DNA of 64,000 bases from Poecilobothrus nobilitatus. Taxonomy: Eukaryota > Arthropoda > Insecta > Diptera > Dolichopodidae. The notes beneath the pieces are model-generated. The model was given only the letters and a program-made list of their open reading frames with translations. It was not told the origin of the DNA and did not search any database. The DNA is taken from positions 265,767,843 through 265,831,842 of the forward strand of contig OX352774.1 in the NCBI GenBank assembly GCA_947095535.1, read 5' to 3'. The position numbers and the translations under genes are program-made. How positions within the stretch are numbered: position 1 is the first letter of the stretch; each line of letters starts with the position of its first letter. This document shows, piece by piece, positions 50,856-60,286 of this stretch.

Positions 50856-51392
50856 GTCCCTTTAGGAAAAATGAAAAAGTATTTAGTTTTATTACGGCAA
50901 ACAAAATTATATAAAATTAATAATTTACCTTGTTTCATTTTTAGCAAATGTTCTATTAATTGAAATAAATTTAATGTTTATTGTAATATTCCTTTTTTTA
51001 TGTCATCATTTTTGTACAATATTCATGCCATAAATAATCTTGAAAAATTCAAGTAAGACAAAAATTTCATATATTTATTTTTATTTTTAGTAAATCTAAG
51101 TTTATAACAAATTTATAAAGAAAAATGGAAATAAGTTATCTCAGACTTCCTACTTAAAATTCTTTCTTTTTTTTGATGCTAAGTTAGATGTATAATATTA
51201 TATTTTGAATGCAGCAAATAAAACCACATTTCTCTTCTTTAAATGTTAAAAAAATAACTAAAATATTCTTATAAAAACTCATTTTTGATATTAAAGATCA
51301 TTTATAAAGCATTAATTTTAAATATATACTGTCCGAATTGCTATATCGATATTCTATTATTTTCCCTTGCATACTGTATTTTATTATTATTT
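50856..51392. other. Bud13/Hop convergent 3' spacer
   Basis: AT-rich 3' UTR sequence of both genes. The Bud13 polyadenylation signal AATAAA is at 50,964-50,969. TTTATT at 51,380-51,385 is the nearest reversed signal for Hop, but it is only 8 bp after the stop, so one further left is likelier. No gene is present. Confidence 0.5.
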
Positions 51393-53148
51393 TTAATGAA
51401 TTTCTATTATACCAGATTCTAGAAGTTTCATTATTTTTCCAGCTATAGCTGGATTTTTTAAGTGCCTAAAATTATAAGAACAGTTAGTTGCATCGAATAT
51501 TTTTAGTTTCAATTGTAAAAAACTTACTCTTGAACAGCATTTGGATCACTTTGCATTTGTTCTAAAATAAGACGCATTGCAGGATCTTTAAGAATTTGTT
51601 GAACTTCCGGATCAGACATTGCATTTTTCCAAACTTCTTGCGGATTACTACGATAAACCATTGAACAAGCTCGATAACCTTCTATTGCTTCCGCATTGTT
51701 AACATCTATTTCTAAAGCTTTTTGGTAAGCAGCCGAAGCTTTAGTTGGTTGTTGCATTCCCTAATATCAATATTAAAAATTTATATGTATATATTTTGTA
51801 TATGTAAGAAAAATAGTGGGTTATGTTATAATTATAAATACCTGTAATATTTTACCCTTTCTAATATATCCTTTGATAAATTTACTGTCTAATTTAATGC
51901 ACATGTCACAATCCTTTAATCCTAAATCAAAAGCAGCCAATTTGGTATAACAAGCAGCTCTATTACTATATAATTTTGGATCGTCAGGATTACGTTTAAT
52001 TGCCTCACTGTAATGTTTAATTGCTGTACTGTAATCGCCTTTTTTAAATAATTCATTTCCTTTTTCTTTTTCTTGCTCTGCTTTAATTGGGTCAATATAA
52101 GCTCTACGCTCCTCTTCTTTAATAAGTTTCTCAACCTCACTTAGTAAAGTTTTAACTTCAGGAGTACGATGTTCAGCCATCGACTTTTCATAATAAGTTT
52201 TAGCCATTTTCCAATTTTCAACTTTTTTATACGCGTTTCCAATTCTTGAAAACGCCTTTGATATTAATTTATAATCAGCTCGATTTTCACGGCCAATTTC
52301 AATTCCTTTTTCACATTCTTTAATACACTTATCGTATTCTTTTTGCTCAAAATAAACGGCAGCTATATTGTTATGAAAAGTTATATCAGTAGGATCTATT
52401 TCTAAAGCTCTATGGTAATGTTTTAAAGCATTTTCAAAATTTTTCTTTTTATAAGCGGCATTTCCAGCATCTTTTGCATTTTTCGCTTCCAACTTTTTCT
52501 TTTCTTCCTCGGTCAAATTTTCTAAATTAACTGGTTCTTGCTTAGTTTCTGCAGGCTTACTATTTTTGGTACTCCTATTTGAAGATGAAGGAGGCGATTG
52601 AGGATCAATATCCATTGGAGCTTGATTTATTAACTGGGCAATTAAAGCTTCCTTGATTTCATTTTGACCTTGACTTAAAGCGGTATTATTCGGATCGTGT
52701 TTTAAACCATCACTGTAAGCTTTATATGCTTCTTGATAATTTTGTAAACCGGAATATGCAGCACCAAGCCTGGAATAACCTTTAGCCCACGAAGGATTCA
52801 GAGTGATGGTTTTTTCAGCATCTTTTAAAGCCAAATCATATTTTCCAGCTTTTGAATAAGCGGCTGACCGGTTACTATATAAAACATGATTTTTCCCATC
52901 TAAATTAATTGCTTCTGTATACGCACCAACTGCTTCATCAAATTTTTCTTCCGCTAGGGCTTTATTTCCTTTTTCTTTCAATGCATTTATCTGCAAAGGA
53001 GATGTAAATATATAAATATATACATGTTTATCCAAAAATTTTTAATGATATATTAAATAGCAATATACATCGTTATTTTAACTTTCAGAGTTCATAACCA
53101 ACAAAAATTCCTAAACCATTTTAATTTTTTGTTACTCACTTGATCCAT
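51393..53148 (-). CDS. Hop: Hsp70-Hsp90 organizing protein (Hop/STI1)
   Basis: Cytosolic co-chaperone that bridges Hsp70 and Hsp90. Four minus-strand exons: 53140-53148 (only Met-Asp-Gln), 51842-52990, 51528-51760, 51393-51465; 487 residues, the family length. TPR1 covers about residues 4-110 and keeps the whole carboxylate clamp (Lys8, Asn12, Asn43, Lys73, Arg77). TPR2A begins at AKDAGNAAYKKKNFENAL and TPR2B at KEKGNELFKKGDYSTAIKHY. The C-terminal STI1/DP2 domain has MSDPEVQQILKDPAMRLILE and ends GIIEIH. A short DP1-like linker with PMDIDPQ separates TPR1 from TPR2A. The 9-bp first coding exon is easily missed; without it a spurious extension upstream of exon 2 is open. Divergent from U2af38. 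Confidence 0.97.
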
Positions 53149-54275
53149 AATACTAAAGTTTCCTTACTTCTATCTGGTTTTGAATAATAAAAGCTGTGGG
53201 AAAAAATTTAACTTCTTTTATTTTGTTTGTAAGACTAAATTTAATTCAAATTTATTAAGACCGCGTTTTAAAAACCTTTCTATTCAAATTGAAACTTCTA
53301 GAAAACTTTTGAAGCAAGTAATGAATAATGACAGATATAGATTTTACTTTATGTGAAGTTGAAGTAAGCTACAAAGTAAATGTCAAATAAATTGATACTC
53401 GTCTAAATTCTCGTGTATATGCAATTTTGGAAGACTTGCCAGCAAAAATAAATTTTACAATTTTATAACATTTACATTTTACAATCATATTAACAACTCT
53501 CAAATATAATTCCTTAACAACTTTGAGTGAAGCCCCAATTTACCATAATAAAAAAACATTGAAATTACTTTTCAACCTTGTTTTAACAAATGAAAAAAAG
53601 TACGATCGAAATAAAATGTCAATTGTTAAATTTTCTGTTGAAAATTTAAATAATTTTAGCGTTTTTCTTATTTTTAACAAAACCTATAATTTGTAAAAGG
53701 GTGGCAGGGTTTGTGTATTTGATAAACGGGGTGTTCAAAAAAAAAAATTTGAAAAAAATTTAAATTGACGAAGTTTACAGTCAAATATACGACATCTGGA
53801 TTTTAAATTTAAAAACATAATGCGGACATAAGAAGGATATAAGCAGATATAAGTCTATACAAAACAAAAGTAATTTTATTAATTATTTGATTTCTTTTAA
53901 TTTTATTTATTTAAATGTACAATTTAGAACCACTATTTTAATTTTGATATTTACATTTTTAATATTTTTTGAATTATTTCATATATAAATGTATGGATAA
54001 GGTTTTCAGCGTTCGCCGGTAGTTGGTAGCCTTATGTTATTAAATATCAATAGCACGAGTCTCATTTTTTGTACTGTCTACAGTCTAGAGTTTTTAGTAC
54101 TGTCTAATGTCTATGCTATTGTCTAGTTGTGTTACTGTTAAGTCGAGTTTTGTTAATGGAGCCGCCATTTGTCAAATTAGTTTGGAGAAAATAACCAATA
54201 AATATACATCTATTAGTAAATTTGATAATTTTTAGTGTAAAAACTTTTAAATTATCAAAATAAAATCTTTCAAAT
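53149..54275. promoter_or_regulatory. Hop/U2af38 divergent intergenic region
   Basis: The 1.13 kb between two divergent start codons must contain both promoters unless there are distant non-coding exons. CTTCTAGAAAACTTTTGAAG at about 53,297-53,316 is a near-palindrome containing inverted GAA/TTC units, a possible heat-shock element suited to a co-chaperone gene. Assignment of the element is tentative, and no TATA box or initiator was pinned down. Confidence 0.4.
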
Positions 54276-55563
54276 ATGGCAGAATATCTAGCATCCATTT
54301 TTGGAACTGAAAAAGACAAGTATGTTTTAAATAACAAAACTTTAAAATAATTTCAATTTATGTATGTATGTATTCATCAATGGTTTTTTTTTCAGAGTTA
54401 ATTGTTCTTTTTATTTTAAAATTGGTGCATGCCGCCACGGAGATAGATGTTCTCGAATACATAATAAACCAACTTTCTCTCAAACAGTTTTGCTACAAAA
54501 TTTATATGTAAATCCACAGAATTCAGCAAAATCTGCTGATGGAAGTCACTGTGAGTATTAATATTTATATAATTCGGTGTAAATATTAAAGCTGAATTTA
54601 ATTTTTAGTGGTTGCAAACGTATCTGATGAAGAAATGCAAGAGCATTATGACAATTTTTTCGAGGATGTTTTCGTTGAATGTGAAGATAAATATGGCGAA
54701 ATAGAAGAAATGAATGTTTGTGACAATTTGGGTGACCATTTAGTTGGAAATGTTTACATAAAATTTCGTAATGAAGAAGACGCAGAAAGAGCTGCAAAAG
54801 ATTTAAATAATCGTTGGTTTGGTGGTCGTCCTGTTTATGCTGAACTATCACCAGTAACTGATTTTAGGGAAGCATGTTGTAGACAGTATGAAATGGGTGA
54901 ATGCACCCGATCTGGGTTTTGTAATTTTATGCATCTGAAACCAATTTCCAGAGAATTAAGAAGGTAATGAGGAATTTAATATGCAAAAACTATTTAATGG
55001 TAGTATGGTAGTAAACTGTTTGATCGTATACCATAGCAAGTGACTTAGAACCTAAAATATTTCCGATTAGTATTGTAAAGTAACAAAAACAATTTTGTTT
55101 TGGTTTAAAATTTTTATTTTCAACTGATGAATATTCAACTTCTTAATTTTTTTTAATTTGAAAAACGAATAAAAATATTTCTTTATTTTTTCTACATTTC
55201 GTTGGTTGTTTTCCTAACTTTTTTTAATAATTGGGGAATTGTCCAAGCAAAAGAATTTCATCATTTAAAATATTTATTTTACATTTTAATTAATTTTACC
55301 ATAAAAACAAGAAATAATTTCTTTTATTTTGATCTGATTTATTGAAAACGACCTATGTACATAGAATAATGTGCTTTTTCGCAAGAGCTGTGTAATGTCA
55401 TTGTTGTTTTTATTTTTTTTCTAGATATTTGTATTCAAGAAGAGGTGGTCGTGGATTTGGCGGTGGACGTTCTCGGTCAAGATCAAGATCTCCCAGAAAA
55501 CGTCGTTCACGATCAAGAGACAGACGTAGATCACGAAGTAGAGATCGAAAAGGAAGATACTAA
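54276..55563 (+). CDS. U2af38: U2AF small subunit (U2af38 / U2AF35)
   Basis: Nuclear splicing factor; with the large subunit it recognises the AG of the 3' splice site. Four exons: 54276-54319, 54396-54550, 54609-54963, 55425-55563; 230 residues. Zinc finger 1 is [20 protein letters not shown] (Cys18, Cys27, Cys33, His37), including Ser34. The UHM domain follows, with [18 protein letters not shown] and the R-W-F motif NNRWFGGRP. Zinc finger 2 is [20 protein letters not shown], then [10 protein letters not shown]. The last exon encodes a short Gly-rich stretch and an RS domain. The tail is shorter than the Gly-rich tail I remember for Drosophila. Intron 3 (461 bp) is the long one. AATAAA at 55,739-55,744. 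Convergent with Pet117. Confidence 0.97.
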
Positions 55564-55827
55564 TGTTTAACAAATTTGTAACCAAGCAAAAATGTTTATA
55601 ATTTGTGGAGGTATAAAGTTTTCTCCTTTAATAGTTTCACAAAAGAAAAAAGAAACTTAAACTTTTGTCACAGAACTTTCAAATATTTTATTTTGATTTG
55701 TAAACTTAACGTGTTTAAAGCTTCATTAGATACGAAGTAATAAATCTAAAAAAAAAAAATATGTAAAATAAAAATTTTATTTTGTATTTTAAAACTACTT
55801 TTATTACAATTTTATTTTAAAAGTAAA
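55564..55827. terminator. U2af38/Pet117 convergent 3' ends
   Basis: The two stop codons are 264 bp apart on opposite strands. AATAAA for the plus strand is at 55,739-55,744. TTTATT at 55,800-55,805 and 55,811-55,816 serves the minus strand. The transcripts may overlap at their 3' ends. Confidence 0.55.
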
Positions 55828-56128
55828 TTAGGTGTTTTCTTCATCTTTTAATTCTCTTTTTAACTTTTTTGTTAAGTCTATTTGTTTTTGAAGAGAATAT
55901 GTGTTTTCTAACTTTCTTCGTTGTTGCCGTTCTACATCTTTTATAACACCTTCGTGTAGTTTTAGTCTGAAAAGAATGTTAGTTACCATTTTTAAGAGAT
56001 GAAAAACATTTAAGTATGTATTTATTTTTTATTTACCTATCACTAGTCTGCTTATAATGAACATATCCAATTATACCCACAGATATAACACAGGAAGCCC
56101 CAAATGTTAATTTTGCCATCACAGACAT
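55828..56128 (-). CDS. Pet117: PET117 homologue, cytochrome c oxidase assembly factor
   Basis: Small mitochondrial protein needed for complex IV assembly in yeast and humans. Two minus-strand exons: 56037-56128 and 55828-55966 (70-bp intron), 76 residues. The start ATG at 56,128 gives MSVMAKLTFG. A hydrophobic segment (FGASCVISVGIIGYVHY, residues 9-25) is the predicted membrane anchor. It is followed by the family signature HYKQTSDRLKLHEGVIKDVE and RQQRRKLENTYSLQKQIDLT, and a charged C-terminal helix. The match to the PET117 pattern (YVHYKQ..., L(H/R)(E/D)GVI+DIERQ) is strong. It is too short for most gene finders and is split by an intron. Confidence 0.92.
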
Positions 56129-56427
56129 TTTTATAGTAAAATTTGTTTTATTCTAGGTATATGCTATTTACTTGTTATTTACAAAATTATTTCCAATTTC
56201 AGCCCATCTGTATGTTGTTTTGACATTTCGTAAGAAATGACAAAGCCACCTTTATACTGACAAACTTTCATTCACGTTTTTATAAACGGCCACCGTAGAG
56301 GTATTAAAAATTTAAATAAAAAAAATAATTTAAAATTACATTATTTCTAATAAGAAAATAAAAACACATTAATTATTAATCCGAAGGTGTTTTGTTTAAT
56401 TAAATTTTATTTATATTTAAGTCATTT
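56129..56427. other. Pet117 upstream region
   Basis: Probable Pet117 promoter. A stretch around 56,200-56,290 is less AT-rich (CAGCCCATCTGTATG, AAACGGCCACCGTAGAGG). No core element is assigned. A LINE begins at about 56,428. Confidence 0.35.
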
Positions 56428-57703
56428 TACCAATAAATGAAGCTAAAACAAAATTTATAATTTTTAAAAATAAAAACAAAATAGCTATCCAGCCCTGTAT
56501 TTCTTGGGATGGTACAATTTTAGAGCAAGTTGAAACAGCCAAACATCTAGGAATAATATTGGACTACCAACTACTAAGGAGACCCGCATGTTGAACACAT
56601 TTACTCCAGATTGTTGCTGCTAATAGGTATTATCGTAGAGCTTACTTAAAAATAGCACCAGTCACAGTAAGATTAATTTTAAATGCCCACGTAATCTCTC
56701 ATCTAAGGTATAATATTGTCATTTGGTCGTCATGTGCAGTTACCTAAATCAAAAATGTCATCAGGCTCTCACGAAAACGATTAAAACTATGTTTAAGTAC
56801 GACCATAAATATATTAAGTACTTTAGATTGGCATTTTCTCTTTCACTCTAATGTATTTTCCTATACACGAAATTTCAGTCAAAAATAAAACATATGACAT
56901 CCAAGTAATGTCGTTCATTTGACGTAAGTTGGATGCCAGCTGTTTTTAAATCATAAAATTTCATTAAAATTATCATAAAATCGCAGTACAGTTTCTCATA
57001 GATATTGGATATATAATCGTTCTGCAAAAAAATTAATGAATATAAAAGAAAAGTTGAAAAATTAAATGTTGATATTTTACACATATTTTAAATTTTTAAA
57101 TTATTAAGTTTTAAATTAGCTAGTTTAAATTGTTCAAATTGTTGTTTCCAGGGGAAACTAAATTTAAATTTACACAAAAAAAAAAAACATCAATAAACAG
57201 CTGATTCAAAATTGACTGAATTTTTCTTTTATATAGCCAATCTAAAGTACTTAATATATCTATGGGTACGACAGAGATTACAGCGCCACCAGTCTTTATG
57301 CAGAAGCAAAAATTAACAATATCAGAGAAATTATAATCTTTGATAAGGCCAGATTTGTGTACAAAGTCCTAAACAACAAAATTAAAAACAATGCGGTTAT
57401 AAAAAAAAGGTATGATACCTCTGGAAGGACAACCAGTAATTCTAACATGATAGAAATATCAGCTAGCAAAACAGAGAAACACTCTAAAAGTTTATTACCA
57501 ACTGCTACTCGAATCTTTAACTGCTACCAACAAGTATTAAAGAATCAGCAAGTCTCACGGTGTTCAAAAAGCAGACATTAAAATTTATCTTGCACCAGAC
57601 ATTTGCTTAAACCAATCATCAGTTATGTTGTTCATTTAGTGAACTATCGCAATTAACTGAAAAAGTCATCATTTACAAGGGTTAGTATGTTAGTATGTTA
57701 GTA
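56428..57703 (+). mobile_element. 3' part of a CR1-like LINE (LINE 3), split by a nested element
   Basis: The plus strand encodes the RT thumb and C-terminal region: SWDGTILEQVETAKHLGIIL (near 56,500-56,560), NRYYRRAYLKIAPVTVRLIL and HLRYNIVIWSS, with a few frame breaks. After the insertion at 56,804-57,264 the frame resumes with DYSATSLYAEAKINNIREII, then DKARFVYKVLNNKIKNN, and ends at a TAA near 57,580. The 3' tail consists of three copies of an octamer, TTAGTATG, at 57,681-57,703. Short octamer tails are typical of CR1/L2-type LINEs. The copy is 5'-truncated: endonuclease and RT core are absent. Confidence 0.82.
56804..57264. mobile_element. 461-bp CATA-end element nested in LINE 3
   Basis: Termini: left CATAAATATATTAAGTACTT TAGATTGGC; right, reverse-complemented, CATAGATATATTAAGTACTT TAGATTGGC, differing at one base. 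Flanking 8-mers AGTACGAC (56,796-56,803) and GGTACGAC (57,265-57,272) match at 7 of 8 positions. Joining the LINE across one duplication restores its reading frame (FKYDRDYSATSL), which fixes the limits independently of the repeats. No coding capacity. Both inner flanks carry TTCAGTCAA and CAGCTG words shared with the repeats at 39.2 and 41.8 kb. Confidence 0.9.
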
Positions 57704-57714
57704 AATGATGATAC

Positions 57715-60279
57715 CATAAAGTAACTATATACATAGAGAACTCACGTAGAAGAAAAAATCGTAGTCAATTTTATTGATTTGAAATCACCCCAAGATTGTA
57801 TTTGGGGTTATTTCGTAAAAAGATTACCGTATTTTTGGTATACCATCAAAAAACATAAGAAAAACAAAACCAAATATTTTTTCATTCATTCAGTTCATAA
57901 TTCATTTTCTTCGAACTGATTTTTGTTCTCTAAAAATTGATTTTATATTGTTAACATACATACATATATACAGGCATATCACAAACAAATGTTAATGTTC
58001 TTATAATTTTAAAATGTAATTTTATAGATCTCATAAAGAATAACTCTACACAACAAATGGATAATATTTGAAGGCCAACAAAATTTTATTATAACATTGC
58101 AAGTGTAATGTAAATTGTAGCGGAGATCTATTTGTTTTTTTTTTTTTTTCTTTTTTGTTTAGAAGAATATTTCTTCTAAAACTTAAAAAATATTTTTGGA
58201 TGGAATATGCAAATTTTCTAAAATAATGGTATTTAACCGGACCCACAAAGGTATAGTAAGTTAAGATCAAATTTACTGAATGTATAATTACAAGGCTGGT
58301 TTTCATTAGACCGATATCACGAAAATGTTAGAGCATAGGCAGAACATACAAAAATGATATGTGTTTGAAAGAGATTAAGCTAAAAAAATATCCATGAAAC
58401 ATTTGAAAATATCCAAGAAAATAACCATATATATTCACGAATTACATATGTAGGTAAAAATTAAACTTACAAACAAAACTTGCAAAATTTAAACTTAAAA
58501 ACATACTTACAAAAAAATTTTACTACCAAGGCATTTAAATTTTGAAGTGTCAAAAAAATTAACAAATTTTATTTTTTAGTGAGAAACTATATTAAAATGA
58601 CTATATTATCTATATATAAAAATATTATTAATAAACTATGTATATTATTTTTAACAACTTTATAAATAAAAAATTTTAAATTTTTAACTATATATGAAAC
58701 ATTAATAAATTAGGTTATGTACAATTTTAACTGTCAAAGTGTTGCTGTAATATTTTTTAATAATATAATTTATTTTCTCCTTCTTTCCCACTGGCAGTGC
58801 ACTATATTTTTCTCTTTCTAAAGTTGCGATAATATCCATGAAATTTCTCATAGCCTTTATGACTATAGATAAATATGTAATTCTTTCTAGATAGCAGTTT
58901 TCTTAAAAGTATTTTTTGATATTGAATAAGGTAGCTACATATAGTTAGTCATATTAAAAAACAGAATTTAAAAATTTTAAAAATTAAGAAAGTATTTTTT
59001 AAAAGAAAAAACATTCGGCACAAAACGTTTAAACAACTTACCATATCTTTACAAAAAATAATTAAATTAAGAAGAAACAGTTACATGAACAACAAAAAAG
59101 TTATTTTAATGCACGATATTTATAACAACGCTTACAAGCTGGAACATTCAACAAAAACTTTGAAAAAAAAGGCTATTTGTGTACAAAATTAATTGAGTGT
59201 TCCGATCCGGCTTGTATGATATTTAGGCGTTATTTATAAAATATTTTAAAATTTTTTATGAATATTTTTTTTGTAACTGATGTATGGATATATGTACAGA
59301 TATTCCTCTCGTAACACTTTTAAATTTTATTTTTAGAATATAAAATATAGAATACAGATATTCTTCTTGTAAGAAAATTTAGAAATTATTAAAAAAATTT
59401 GAGAAGTTTGTTCGATATTGGTATTATAATACGGGCAATTTGTAAACCATTTGCAATCATTTTGTAATTATAATAATAAAACATATTTTGTTTATTCGAT
59501 TTTCCCCATCTAATTAAATCTTTTAGAAATACATTAATGGATTCCGATTTCAAAACCTCAGATGGTATTATAAGCTTTAAAGTTCTCATAGAATTATGGG
59601 AAGTTAAAATAAATTGAAAAAATAAAATGTGTATCAAAATAACGAGATAACATATTAATCCACATACTTTGAAAAAAATTAGAGTTAAATTAGCAACACA
59701 AATATTTAGTAGAATAGTGAGTGCCGCTATTAGAATAATAATTGAAATGTCTGGTTTTAAAAGTGTTACTAAAGAAGTTGCAAATATTTTGTACATATTA
59801 GTATTTGATAAACTTTTTGATTATATCAACAGTGGATCATTATATTCTGATAATAAATATCGATCTGATATTAAATTAAATAGCTTGTAGTTTGAATTTT
59901 TAAAATATTGTAAGATTGACTAAAAAGAAAAAATATATTTTTAGAGTTAATGAAAATAACTTTAAATTTATAATAATATATGTATGTATGTATATGTACA
60001 CAGTTTTTCATATTTTATACTTTTACAATAATAATTCAACAACAAAAACAAGTAAAACTGATTAATAAAAAATCGAGGTAGAATCAAGATTTTTTCTTTT
60101 TTTAAGAAGTCGAAAAAATTATATGAAGATATATATACAAATGTACATAAATCAATTAACATACAAACAAAAAAAAAACAAAAAGAAAAACTAAAATACG
60201 ATCAAGTTGATTTTATGAAATTAGAAAAACTGTCCTTTTTTCTCCCATGTGAATACTCTATGCATATAGTTACTTTATG
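57715..60279. mobile_element. 2.57-kb CATA-end element with perfect 7-bp target duplication
   Basis: The left end CATAAAGTAACTATATACAT AGAG and the right end, reverse-complemented CATAAAGTAACTATATGCAT AGAG, differ at one base over 24 bp, and similarity continues for about 20 bp more. ATGATAC directly flanks both sides (57,708-57,714 and 60,280-60,286). No transposase was recognised. The only sizeable open region is the minus-strand frame at 59,389-59,930. The interior also has an imperfect inverted repeat around 59,110-59,240 (GCTTACAAGCTGGAACATTC against a diverged copy). Short TIRs starting CA with 7-8 bp duplications would fit P- or hAT-like transposition (inference). Confidence 0.8.
59389..59925 (-). 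CDS. Unrecognised membrane-protein-like open region (possible pseudogene)
   Basis: Starting after a splice-acceptor-like TTTTTTCTTTTTAG at about 59,926-59,940, the frame is open on the minus strand for about 179 codons except for one TAA at about 59,821-59,823. The last 135 codons begin with an ATG at 59,796 (MYKIFATSLV). Two strongly hydrophobic segments (ISIIILIAALTILLNICV and VCGLICYLVILIHILFFQF) are followed by a basic hydrophilic part (LKDLIRWGKSNKQN) and a hydrophobic end. I recognise no family. In DNA this AT-rich, Ile/Leu/Phe-rich frames arise by chance, so coding status is doubtful. It lies inside the CATA-end element. Confidence 0.2.
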
Positions 60280-60286
60280 ATGATAC

